Positions 16,514 through 24,792 of a DNA stretch of 64,000 nt are shown here, piece after piece. How positions within the stretch are numbered: position 1 is the stretch's first letter; each line of letters begins with the position of its first letter. The position numbers were made by a program, and so were the translations under genes. The notes below the pieces were generated by a model. It did no database searches, was not told the DNA's origin, and saw only the letters and a program-made list of their open reading frames with translations. The stretch is from Streptomyces sp. NBC_01224 (GTDB lineage: Bacteria > Actinomycetota > Actinomycetes > Streptomycetales > Streptomycetaceae). Location of the stretch: contig NZ_CP108529.1 in the NCBI RefSeq assembly GCF_036002945.1, positions 3,224,001-3,288,000 of the forward strand, given 5' to 3'.

Positions 16514-17611
16514 CTATCGGACCAGCCGCTTGACCGCGGCGGCCACCCGCTCGTCCGTCGCCGTGAACGCGACGCGTACGAAGTGGTCACCGGCCGTTCC
16601 GTAGAAGTCGCCCGGTGCCACCAGAATGCCGAGCTCCGCCAGGTACGCCACGGTCTCCCAGCACGGCTCGTCGCGCGTCGCCCACAGGTAGAGGCTCGCC
16701 TCGCTGTGCTCGATCCGGAAGCCGTGGCCCTCCAGCGCCGTGCGCAGGGCCGCGCGCCGGTCCGCGTACCGGGTCCGCTGCTCGGCGACGTGCTCGTCGT
16801 CGCCGAGCGCCGCGACGGCCGCCGCCTGGATGGGGGCCGGCGTCATCATTCCGCTGTGCTTGCGGATCAGCAGCAGCTCGCCGAGCACGGCCGCGTCGCC
16901 CGCGATGAAGGCCGCGCGGTATCCGGCCAGGTTGGAGCGCTTGGAGAGCGAGTGGACGGCGACGATGCCCTCGTACGTACCGCCGCAGACATCCGGATGC
17001 AGTACGGAGACGGGTTCGGCCTCCCAGCCCAGCTCCAGGTAGCACTCGTCGCTGAAGACCAGCACGTCGTGCTCGCGTGCCCAGGCGACGATCCGGATCA
17101 GCTCGTCCTTGGACAGAACGCGACCGGTCGGGTTGGACGGCGAGTTGAGCCAGAGCAGCTTCAGGCCGGCCGGGTCCAGCTCCGTCGGGTCGTCGTAGAC
17201 AACGGGCTCGGCTCCGCAGAGCCGGGCACCCACCTCGTACGTCGGGTAGGCGAGGCGCGGGTACGCCACCTTGTCGCCCGCGCCGAGACCGAGCTGCGTC
17301 GGCAGCCAGGCCACCAGCTCCTTGGACCCGACGACCGGCAGGACGTTCTCGTGCGCCACCCCGACCGCACCGAGCCGCCGCTCCACCCAGCCGCTGATCG
17401 CGTCACGCAGCTCGGCGGTCCCCCACACCGTCGGATAGCCGGGGCTGTCCGCGGCGGCGACGAGCGCCCGCTGGATCAGCCCGGGCACCGGGTCGACGGG
17501 CGTGCCGACGGACAGGTCCACGATGCCGTCCGGGTGGGCGGCGGCCGTCGACTTGTAGGGCGCGAGCTTGTCCCAGGGGAAGACCGGGAGACGGGAGGAG
17601 ACTGCGGACAC
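16514..17611 (-). CDS. dapC: Succinyldiaminopimelate transaminase
   Basis: A 365-residue fold-type I PLP aminotransferase of the lysine/DAP pathway. The GTG at 17611 (SAVSSRLPVFPWDKL) is chosen because longer frames run into the ferredoxin gene. The PLP-binding Lys is in SLSKRSNLAGYR, the cofactor Asp region in VFSDECYLELGW, and the substrate Arg near the C-terminus in HFVRVAFTATDERV. It follows fdxA on the same strand with a 122-base gap; the same pair is widely conserved in actinobacteria. Confidence 0.9.
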   Translation of the reverse strand: MSAVSSRLPVFPWDKLAPYKSTAAAHPDGIVDLSVGTPVDPVPGLIQRALVAAADSPGYPTVWGTAELRDAISGWVERRLGAVGVAHENVLPVVGSKELVAWLPTQLGLGAGDKVAYPRLAYPTYEVGARLCGAEPVVYDDPTELDPAGLKLLWLNSPSNPTGRVLSKDELIRIVAWAREHDVLVFSDECYLELGWEAEPVSVLHPDVCGGTYEGIVAVHSLSKRSNLAGYRAAFIAGDAAVLGELLLIRKHSGMMTPAPIQAAAVAALGDDEHVAEQRTRYADRRAALRTALEGHGFRIEHSEASLYLWATRDEPCWETVAYLAELGILVAPGDFYGTAGDHFVRVAFTATDERVAAAVKRLVR

Positions 17612-17733
17612 GGATCTCTGCTTTCTCGTACGGGGGTTCCGAGGGTTGCTCGGGCGCTCGGGCGTGGAAACGCCTCGGTCCCGCACGGAGACGAGCCGTA
17701 CGGGACCGGGGCGACGCACGTGCCGGCCGCTGA

Positions 17734-18054
17734 CTACTGATTCTGCGGCGGCAGCGCAGCGATGAACGCGTGGTCGCGTTCGATCAGGCCCAGCTTGGAG
17801 GCACCACCGGGCGACCCGAGATCGTCGAAGAACTCGACGTTCGCCTTGTAGTAGTCCTTCCACTCCTCCGGGGTGTCGTCCTCGTAGAAGATTGCCTCGA
17901 CCGGGCACACCGGTTCACAGGCTCCACAGTCGACGCATTCGTCCGGGTGGATGTACAAGGACCGCTGGCCCTCGTAGATGCAGTCGACGGGGCACTCTTC
18001 GATGCAGGCCTTGTCCTTTACGTCGACACAAGGCTGCGCGATGACGTAGGTCAC
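17734..18054 (-). CDS. fdxA: 7Fe ferredoxin
   Basis: A 106-residue ferredoxin beginning TYVIAQPCVDVKDKACIEEC from a GTG with GAGGAGG upstream. Cysteines at 9, 17, 21, 40, 43, 46 and 50 fit one [3Fe-4S] and one [4Fe-4S] cluster, as in mycobacterial FdxA. It probably donates electrons to cytochrome P450 or other oxidoreductases in the cytoplasm. It lies upstream of dapC on the same strand and is divergent from the acetyltransferase gene. Confidence 0.93.
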   Translation of the reverse strand: MTYVIAQPCVDVKDKACIEECPVDCIYEGQRSLYIHPDECVDCGACEPVCPVEAIFYEDDTPEEWKDYYKANVEFFDDLGSPGGASKLGLIERDHAFIAALPPQNQ

Positions 18055-18171
18055 GCTGTCGTTCCTCCTCGGTAGGGCGTTGGCTCTCGCGCGGGAGCGC
18101 GGCGTCGTCGATGCCCACATCTAGTATCTCCGTTCCCGGGCGCGAACCGAACAGGAGGGGCGGACAGAGCT

Positions 18172-19173
18172 ATGGAATTCACCATCGGCGGACAACTCGA
18201 AGTCCGAATTACACCGGCTGACGTGGGCAAACGGGTATCAGTCCGGCGCAGGGCCGAGCACGGCTCGCAGGGGCCGAAGTTCACCGACACGGTCGGTGTT
18301 CTCACATCCTGGGACAGTGGTGTGCTGTCGATCACAACGAAGAGCGGCGACTGTGTCCGTATCGCGGAATCGACGCTGGTGGCGGGCAAGGTCGTGCCCG
18401 CCGCCCCGGCCCGGCGGCGCGGCCCCGCGGCCTCCTTCGACGAGCTCGCGACCGTCTGTGCCCGCGCCTGGCAGCCGCTGGAGAGCGAGCCGTTGGGCGA
18501 CTGGCAGCTGCGCGCCGCGCAGGGGTTCACCCGGCGCGCCAACTCCGTGCTGCCGCTCGGCGATCCGGGCGTACCGCTCGACGAGGCGCTCGGGCGCGTC
18601 CGGCAGTGGTACGGGGAGCGGAACCTGCCCGCGTACATCCAGACCGCGACCGGCGCCGAGGGCACCCAGGAACAGCTCTGCGCGGCGCTGGAGCAGCGTG
18701 GATGGCGACGCGAGGTGACGGCGGAGGTACGGATCGCCGCGCTGGCGCCGATCGGTGATCTGGACGCGGATGTGTCGCAGGTGCGGCTGAGCCGGGACCT
18801 CGACGAGACGTGGCTCTCCCGCTATCAGCGCTTCGACACCCCTGGGCCGCACGTCCAGAAGGTACTGCGCGGCGGTCCCTCGGTGTGGTTCGCCTCGGTG
18901 CCCGGCGACACCGAGGGCGCACCGCCCGCGGCGATCGGGCGGTGCGTGGTGGACGGGCGGTGGGCCGGCTTCATGGCCGTCGAGGTCGCTCCCGAGTACC
19001 GGCGCCGGGGGATCGCCACCGCCGTGATGGCCGCGCTCGCCCGCAAGGCCCTGGACGAGGGCGCGTCGGCGGCGTGGCTCCAGGTGGAGACGGACAACGA
19101 GGGGGCGCGGGCGCTGTACGAGCGCATGGGGTTCGCGGTCCATCACCGGTATCACCACTTCCGGTCGGCGTGA
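18172..19173 (+). CDS. GNAT-family N-acetyltransferase
   Basis: A 333-residue protein. The first ~75 residues form a small beta-rich domain (VRITPADVGKRVSVRRR). The C-terminal ~90 residues are a GNAT domain with the acetyl-CoA pyrophosphate loop in EYRRRGIATAVMAALARKA and ALYERMGFAVHHRYHHF at the end. AGGAGG lies upstream of the ATG. It overlaps the promoter region of the divergent fdxA. The acceptor substrate is unknown. The SirB1-family gene follows after 18 bases and is probably co-transcribed. Confidence 0.86.
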   Translation: MEFTIGGQLEVRITPADVGKRVSVRRRAEHGSQGPKFTDTVGVLTSWDSGVLSITTKSGDCVRIAESTLVAGKVVPAAPARRRGPAASFDELATVCARAWQPLESEPLGDWQLRAAQGFTRRANSVLPLGDPGVPLDEALGRVRQWYGERNLPAYIQTATGAEGTQEQLCAALEQRGWRREVTAEVRIAALAPIGDLDADVSQVRLSRDLDETWLSRYQRFDTPGPHVQKVLRGGPSVWFASVPGDTEGAPPAAIGRCVVDGRWAGFMAVEVAPEYRRRGIATAVMAALARKALDEGASAAWLQVETDNEGARALYERMGFAVHHRYHHFRSA

Positions 19174-19191
19174 CGGAGGCGGACGAGCCCG

Positions 19192-20049
19192 ATGAATTCT
19201 CACCACCCCGAGCAGCCCGAGCGTCCCGGCCCGGACGAGCTGCGCCGGCAGTTCGCCGAGGAGGCGCGCGCCGAGCGGCCGGACCTCGCGCTGCTCTGCC
19301 TGCTGCTGGGCGCGGTGGCCGACCCGGCGCTGGACGCGAACGGGATCGACGCGGCGCAGATCGAACTGGACGAGCTGGCGGGCCGGCTTCCGTACGGGGT
19401 GCGGGGCGGCCGGGCCTGGGCCTCGGCCCTTGCCGAATTTCTCGGCGAACGGTGCGGCTTCGCGGGCTCGTCGGCGGACTACCAGCGGCTGGAGTCGTCG
19501 CTGCTGCACGAGGTGCTGCGCCGGCGTCGCGGGCTGCCGATCCTGCTGTCCGTGGTGTGGATCGAGGTCGCGCGGCGGGCGGGCGCTCCGGTGTACGGGG
19601 TGGCGCTGCCCGGTCACTTCGTCGTCGGGTTCGGCGATCCCTCGGAGCGGGTGCTGGCCGACCCGTTCGACGGCGGCCGGCCGATGACCGGGCAGGACGC
19701 GGAGCTGCTGGTGGCGGGGGCGACCGGGGAACCGCTCGAGGAGTCGATGCTGGTGCCCGCACGGCCGCTGGAGATCGTGCTGCGGATCCTGAACAACATC
19801 AGGGCGTGGGCGGCGGCCCGTCCGGAGCGGACGGATGTGGCGCTGTGGGCGGTGGACCTGTCGCTGCTGCTGCCCTCACATCCGGCCAGGCTGCGCTACG
19901 AGAGGGCGCAGCTGCTCGTACAGAGCGGGCAGTTTCTGCGCGGGGCGGCGGAGATGGAGGAGTACGCGGATGTGGTCGACGGGGTCGAACCCGAGGCGGC
20001 GGAGGCGATCCGGCGACGGGCGCGGGCGGCGCGGGCGTTGCTGAACTAG
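19192..20049 (+). CDS. SirB1/transglutaminase-like family protein
   Basis: A 285-residue protein with the SirB1 N-terminal transglutaminase-like fold (about 80-190). Characteristic motifs are SLLHEVLRRRRGLPILLSVV, VYGVALPGHFVVGF and DPFDGGRPM. A TPR-like C-terminal helical part follows (LRYERAQLLVQSGQFLRGAA). In related bacterial proteins the Cys of the triad is often missing, and none is visible at the expected place here, so a binding rather than catalytic role is likely. It is the last intact core gene before the accessory island. Confidence 0.82.
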   Translation: MNSHHPEQPERPGPDELRRQFAEEARAERPDLALLCLLLGAVADPALDANGIDAAQIELDELAGRLPYGVRGGRAWASALAEFLGERCGFAGSSADYQRLESSLLHEVLRRRRGLPILLSVVWIEVARRAGAPVYGVALPGHFVVGFGDPSERVLADPFDGGRPMTGQDAELLVAGATGEPLEESMLVPARPLEIVLRILNNIRAWAAARPERTDVALWAVDLSLLLPSHPARLRYERAQLLVQSGQFLRGAAEMEEYADVVDGVEPEAAEAIRRRARAARALLN

Positions 20050-20098
20050 CGGGGCGGGGGCTCGGGAGGCGGACCGGCCGCCGATCCGTGTCCCCGTC

Positions 20099-20340
20099 TC
20101 AGCGCCGTTCCGTCACCGCCGCCGCCAGTACCTCGGGCGCCGGTCCCTCATGCACGATGCCCAGCCGTTGCGTCGCCCGCGTCAGTGCCACGTAAAGATC
20201 GTTCAGGCCGCGCGTCGGGGACGATCACGGCGAGCCTGCCCTCGTCCAGCGCCGCCGCCTCCTTCGCGGCCAGGTCAGCGAGGGTGCGGGCGGGCTCCTG
20301 CGCCTCGTCGACGATGATGCGCCCGTCCCGGTCCGTGGTG
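20099..20340 (-). pseudogene. Remnant of a HelD/HelR-like superfamily I helicase
   Basis: Minus-strand fragments in two frames. Bases from about 20340 to 20217 encode GRIIVDEAQE (the Walker B/DExx box) joined abnormally to KEAAALDEGRLAVIVP. From about 20216 to the TGA at 20099, in another frame, are RGLNDLYVALTRATQRLG (helicase motif VI) and the C-terminal end AAAVTERR. The stretch between the Walker B motif and the C-terminal domain is deleted at least twice. HelD/HelR-type motors release stalled RNA polymerase; this copy cannot do so. It marks the left edge of the island. Confidence 0.7.
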
Positions 20341-20577
20341 GACAGGGCGCACTGCCCGGCAGCCCGCAACGACCGAATCGGCCACCAACGCACCGAGAGG
20401 CGGCTGCTGACCGATTCGATCGCTGAACAGCGGAAGTACCTGCCTACAGATGGTGGAACACGAGCGGCGCCTCTTCATGACGACGATGGCCGAGCCACCC
20501 GGAGTGAGAGGAAGCGCCGAACCTGCCATGGCAGCCAGTTCAGCCCTTGACCCCGTGTCGGCCAGATGATCGCGAGC

Positions 20578-21798
20578 CTATCTACCGTGGTCGCCCTTGC
20601 CCTTGCCCTTGCCCTTGCCGTGGTCGCCCTTGCCCTTGCCCTTGCCCTTGCCCTTATCCTTGCCCTTGCCCTTGCCCTTGCCGTGGTCGCCCTTGCCCTT
20701 GCCCTTGTCCTTGCCCTTGTCCTTGCCGTGGTCCTTGCCGTGGTCGCCCTTGCCCTTGCCACCACCGTGGTCACCCTTGCCACCACCACCGGGAGGTCCT
20801 GCCGGACCAGTAGGTCCGGTAGCGCCCGTCGGACCAGTAGGTCCGACACCGCCCGTCGGACCAGTGCCACCCGTCGGACCAGTAGGTCCGACACCGCCCG
20901 TCGGACCAGTGCCACCCGTCGGACCAGTAGGTCCGACACCGCCCGTCGGACCAGTGCCACCCGTCGGACCAGTAGGTCCGACACCGCCCGTCGGACCAGT
21001 GGGCCCGGTCGGCCCGGGCGCCCCGACGCAGGACGGCACGGTGATGGCGTTGTTGTCCAGGGTGACCGCGCTAGTACGCGCCAGGGCCCGGCCCTGGATC
21101 TCCGTGCCGTTCTGTACCGTGATGGACTCCGAGGCCAGGATGCTGCCCTTGAAATTGGAGAACGTCCCGATCGTGGCGGAGCTGCCCACCTGCCAGAACA
21201 CGTTGCAGGCCTGAGCCCCATTGACAAGTCTGACGCTGCTCGCCGAGCTTGTGATCAAGGTCGATGCCGCCTGGAAGATGAAGACGGCGCCGGAGTTCCC
21301 CCCTCCGTCGAGGGTGACGGTCCCAGTGAGGGCCATTGAGCTTGTGGAGTTGTAGACGCCAGTCGTAAACGTCTGTCCTCCGAGGTCGACGCCCGTCACG
21401 TCCCCTGTCGGGGTCCGACCCGCCGCGTCGTTGTAGGCGATGCCCAGGTCGTTCTTCGCCGTGAGAGCAGGACCGTTGGCTACGTTCCGAGCGCCGAAGA
21501 TGAGACCGGGCGGGAAGTTCGTCACAGAACTCCCCGGGCTGAGCCCGAGGTCTCCGTTGAGAACGGTGGGGGTGACCGTGTTGGTGACCGTTGAGCCGGC
21601 CAGCACGGCGTAACTGATGCCGGTCCCCAGTCCCACCGGAGCCTCCGCTGCATACGCGGCGGTGGTGAAGTACGTGGTCGTGCTCAGCAGAGTCACACCG
21701 GACAGCACGGCGAAGGGCGCCCTGCGCCAGATACGCCTGCCTCGGACTCGCTTGCGCCCGTCTTCCGAGAAGGCAGACGGGGTAGCAGCCACAGCCAT
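20578..21798 (-). CDS. Secreted DUF3494 (ice-binding-like) protein with collagen-like stalk
   Basis: A 406-residue protein. A signal peptide (about 1-50, ending TTAAYA) precedes a DUF3494 ice-binding-protein domain (about 52-257, [26 protein letters not shown]-like turns, [32 protein letters not shown]). A collagen-like Gly-Pro-Thr repeat (about 262-335) and a tail of [11 protein letters not shown] repeats (about 336-406) follow. DUF3494 domains form a beta-solenoid that can bind ice or act as an adhesin. The stalk and basic tail suggest display away from, or attachment to, the cell wall. AAGGA precedes the ATG. The three-part arrangement is unusual. Confidence 0.87.
   Translation of the reverse strand: MAVAATPSAFSEDGRKRVRGRRIWRRAPFAVLSGVTLLSTTTYFTTAAYAAEAPVGLGTGISYAVLAGSTVTNTVTPTVLNGDLGLSPGSSVTNFPPGLIFGARNVANGPALTAKNDLGIAYNDAAGRTPTGDVTGVDLGGQTFTTGVYNSTSSMALTGTVTLDGGGNSGAVFIFQAASTLITSSASSVRLVNGAQACNVFWQVGSSATIGTFSNFKGSILASESITVQNGTEIQGRALARTSAVTLDNNAITVPSCVGAPGPTGPTGPTGGVGPTGPTGGTGPTGGVGPTGPTGGTGPTGGVGPTGPTGGTGPTGGVGPTGPTGATGPTGPAGPPGGGGKGDHGGGKGKGDHGKDHGKDKGKDKGKGKGDHGKGKGKGKDKGKGKGKGKGDHGKGKGKGKGDHGR
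20828..21001 (-). repeat. 45-bp tandem repeat coding the collagen-like stalk
   Basis: Three identical 45-bp units (20828-20872, 20873-20917, 20918-20962) and a partial fourth to about 21001 lie inside the ice-binding-like gene. Each unit encodes 15 residues of the type [15 protein letters not shown]. Perfect identity indicates recent expansion by slippage or unequal crossing-over. Confidence 0.88.
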
Positions 21799-22112
21799 TG
21801 AAGGTGGTCCTTCCTGTTTCGGGGTGGATTGCGTCTGCCGACCCGTAGCCGCTGCCCATCAGGTGACGAACGCCCACCTGAGCACCGAGTCCGCTGGAGC
21901 GGGAGACCGCAGAACACGCAGCGAACGCACAGTGACGAATCATCACGCAGGGTTCACCAAGTGCGGACCCATATGAACATAAGACGGCGATAAAGCCAGG
22001 AGGCGCGAGGGCGAGTGCCCATCACCTGCCGCACCGTCACGCCACCAGCGGTCGCGCGAACACCTCCGGACCAGCGCCCCGGCCGACCGCCTCAGCCCCT
22101 TCGACGAGCCGA
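21799..22112. other. Intergenic region upstream of the ice-binding-like gene
   Basis: 314 bases between two minus-strand genes. It should contain the promoter of the ice-binding-like gene and the 3' end of the ribosomal-protection transcript. It includes an AT-richer patch (about 21960-22000, CATATGAACATAAGACGG). I see no hairpin terminator or coding potential. Confidence 0.35.
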
Positions 22113-24128
22113 CTACCGGCGGTCCCCCTGCCCGGCGACCCTGCGCACCGTGTGCAGCAGGTACTCCTTGCGGTTGAGCGGATTGCGGTCGGTGCGTGCC
22201 CGGTCCGGGGGCGTACCGACGACCGCCCGGTAGCGGTCGAAGTCGGATTCCAGGACCCCTTCGCCGCGCGTCAGGGCCGGGAGCTGTTGCTGCAGTTCAT
22301 GGACCCGCGCAGCTGGAATCTCTCCCTCCAGCACGCATGCCGCACCTTGCACGGCCGGTGTCCCGGGGACGGCACGCAGATGTGCGAGTACCGGCAGGAG
22401 CGGACCCAGCAGGTCCGCGGGGAGTTCCAGACGGAAGCGGTGCATCGGCTCGTACACCGTGGTGCCGGCCTCCCTCAGTGCACTCATCAGGACCAGGGGG
22501 GTCAGATTGCGGAAGTCCCCGGCGGTGCTCGACATGCTCTTGTCGAAAACGGCATGGGAATGGCTCTGCCGGGGCCAGTAGCCGGAGTGCGTCATGGTGA
22601 CGACGCAATCGGTGACCTGCCAGCCGTGGATTCCCTGCCGCAGGGTCTCCCCGACTGTCTCCTCCACCGCCCTCATCAGGGAGAACGGCATCGATCCGAG
22701 CTCCACCTCCAGCCGGTACTCGATACCGCTGCCGATCGGGGCGGGATCGATCCGAAGGCCGATGGTTGCCAGAAAGGGATTCGGATCCTGGTCGCCGACC
22801 TCGTACGCCGCACCGCTGCCGTTCGGCCGTTCCAGGCAAATGGTCGTGGTCTTGCGGAAGGTGACATCGATTCCGAATTCATCGGCGAGCGTCGCCTGGA
22901 TGACTTCTTTCTGTACCTCGCCGTAGAGCGAGACGGACACTTCTTTCCGGATGTCGTCCTGCCGCAGATTGATCAATGGGTCCTGCTCGGCCAGTTGCGC
23001 GAGCGCGAAATGCAGCTCGCCCCTGCTCGCCGGAGCGCAGGGCACCACGACCGATTCCAGTGTCGGCGGGGCGAACCAACGGCCCGGCGCGGTCCTGTCC
23101 GATACACCGACCGTATCGCCGACCCGAATGCCGCCGAGGCCCCGGAGCTTCGCGATCCGGCCTGCGCCGACCGCTGCTTCGCGCACGTCCGAGCCTCGGT
23201 CGAAGACACTGATCGCGGTCACTTTCCCCTCGTCGCGTCCGTCGCCCCGGCCGAACGGCAGCCGGTCACGTGTCCGTACCGTGCCCGAGAAGATCCGGAC
23301 GTAGGCGATCTTCTCGCCGCCCGGCCCCCGCTCCACCTTGAAGACGGTGCCCGAGACCGGCCCGTCGGCATCCCCCTCGCCCGCGGGCAACAACTCCCTG
23401 ACCCCGCTGATCAGGGCGTCCACACCCGCCCCGGTGATCGCCGAGCCGAAGAACACCGGATGCACCTGCGCCTGCCCGGTCTGCGTGGACAGCGCTTCGC
23501 GCAGCCTGCTGTACGGGAGCGGCGCCACGTTCTCGACGTACGCGGCCAGCAGCGCGTCGTCGTGGTCGGCGAGAAGCTCGGTCAGCCGGCCCGTGAAGTC
23601 CGCATCGGCACCGGTGTACGGCGTGCAGCGGGCGTCCCGGCCGCCCGGCCCGTCGACCGATCCCATGGCGAGCACAGCCGGGGTCAGTTTCTCGGAAATG
23701 CTCCGCAGAAGGGACTCGTCCTGCGCACCGCTGCGATCGACCTTGTTCACGAAAATGAGCGTCGGAATGCGCAGGCGTTGCAGTGTCCGCATCAGAACAC
23801 GGGTCTGCGCCTGTACGCCCTCCACGGCGGAGATGACCAGTACAGCACCGTCGAGCACGTTCAGCACCCGTTCCACCTCGGCGATGAAATCCGGGTGACC
23901 GGGTGTGTCGATGAGATTGACCGTGACGTCGTCGATGGTGAACGAGACGACTGCGGACTTGATCGTGATGCCGCGTTGTCGTTCCAGTGCCAGGGAATCG
24001 GTCCGGGTGCTCCCGTCGTCGACGCTGCCGATCTCGTCGATGACACCGGCGGTGTGGAGCAGCCGCTCGGTCAGGCTTGTCTTACCGGCGTCGACATGCG
24101 CCAGAATTCCCAGATTCAGCGTGTGCAC
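22113..24128 (-). CDS. OtrA/Tet(M)-type tetracycline ribosomal protection protein
   Basis: A 671-residue translational GTPase related to EF-G. The G-domain motifs are G1 AHVDAGKTS, G2 RGITIKSA, G3 DTPGHPDF, G4 NKVD and G5 GSA. EF-G-like domains II-V follow, with SMSSTAGDFRNLTPLVL in the domain IV region corresponding to the Tet(M) loop that displaces tetracycline. Such proteins free tetracycline from the 30S A-site. The chosen GTG (HTLNLGIL) has GGAG 5 bases upstream, and translation is overlapped by a 36-codon upstream ORF. The protein fits the OtrA group of self-resistance proteins, but no tetracycline pathway is in the window, so a general ribosome-rescue role is possible. Confidence 0.9.
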   Translation of the reverse strand: MHTLNLGILAHVDAGKTSLTERLLHTAGVIDEIGSVDDGSTRTDSLALERQRGITIKSAVVSFTIDDVTVNLIDTPGHPDFIAEVERVLNVLDGAVLVISAVEGVQAQTRVLMRTLQRLRIPTLIFVNKVDRSGAQDESLLRSISEKLTPAVLAMGSVDGPGGRDARCTPYTGADADFTGRLTELLADHDDALLAAYVENVAPLPYSRLREALSTQTGQAQVHPVFFGSAITGAGVDALISGVRELLPAGEGDADGPVSGTVFKVERGPGGEKIAYVRIFSGTVRTRDRLPFGRGDGRDEGKVTAISVFDRGSDVREAAVGAGRIAKLRGLGGIRVGDTVGVSDRTAPGRWFAPPTLESVVVPCAPASRGELHFALAQLAEQDPLINLRQDDIRKEVSVSLYGEVQKEVIQATLADEFGIDVTFRKTTTICLERPNGSGAAYEVGDQDPNPFLATIGLRIDPAPIGSGIEYRLEVELGSMPFSLMRAVEETVGETLRQGIHGWQVTDCVVTMTHSGYWPRQSHSHAVFDKSMSSTAGDFRNLTPLVLMSALREAGTTVYEPMHRFRLELPADLLGPLLPVLAHLRAVPGTPAVQGAACVLEGEIPAARVHELQQQLPALTRGEGVLESDFDRYRAVVGTPPDRARTDRNPLNRKEYLLHTVRRVAGQGDRR

Positions 24129-24192
24129 GAAACTCCATGTCTTCAAGATCGGTGGAAATTTCCGTCTGAATGAACATGAGAGTTCCGCGCAT
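24082..24192 (-). promoter_or_regulatory. Overlapping upstream ORF of the ribosomal protection gene
   Basis: A 36-codon ORF (MRGTLMFIQTEISTDLEDME... ending GACRRR) with a strong Shine-Dalgarno GAGGAG about 6 bases before its ATG at 24192. It runs in a different frame through the GTG of the resistance gene (24128) and stops with TAA at 24082, so 47 bases overlap. Its codons are AT-richer than the neighbours. The ribosome-binding site of the main gene lies inside it. A ribosome slowed by tetracycline here could alter initiation of the main gene, by analogy with leader-peptide control of other resistance genes. This is an inference. Confidence 0.6.
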
Positions 24193-24792
24193 GATCTTCT
24201 CCTCGGTCGATCGAGTACTCGAGAGGGAGTACAGCAGGCGGCCGCCCCGCGCGGCAACCGATTTACCAGCCGGGCATTCACGGAGCCGGGGATTCCTGAC
24301 GGAACCCGCATGCCCGCCTCCTGCGCTTTCATACCCGGCAGCCGAGGACAAGTAGATCGGCGTCTGCGCATCGGCGGGTCGCGTACGCCGTTACGCAAAT
24401 TCAAAGTATGGCTCCGGGCGAATTCCCGCCAGGCACCGCGCGCGCACGTCTCGCCGGACAGCGAGAGCGAGTCTTCCCAACTCCAGTTCACCAACGGGCT
24501 GTTCGAGCCCATCGAGGGATCATTGCGGAGCCGGGTGGCGATTGGGCCACCGTACCGAAGCGTCGGCAAACGAGTGGACGATCGCCGCCCAAACCTCACG
24601 TGGCGCTGCGTGCAGTCCAACGGGTGATTATTGGCTTTTCGCCACCCGAAGGGCCCACGACATGGCCTCAATGCGGCATTTTGCGTTGGCGCAAAGTGAC
24701 ATTCGGACTGACGGTAGATCATGTCGCCACTGCGCCAGTCTGAGTCGACGCCCTGTCACTCTTCGCAGTTGCGGCGGAAGGAATGTGTTCAG
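24193..24792. other. Divergent regulatory region
   Basis: About 600 bases between the upstream ORF of the ribosomal protection gene (-) and the EGGRGGD-repeat gene (+). It contains the short palindrome GAGTACTC (around 24211) and a hairpin of about 6 bp (near 24449-24466, TCTCGC/GCGAGA). An AT-richer stretch runs from 24625 to 24720. Both promoters must lie here; I cannot place them with confidence and see no convincing gene. Confidence 0.4.

Noticed and set aside
20581..20800. The CCCTTG tract as a non-coding microsatellite
   Set aside because: It stays in frame as the C-terminal tail of the ice-binding-like protein and ends at its stop codon.
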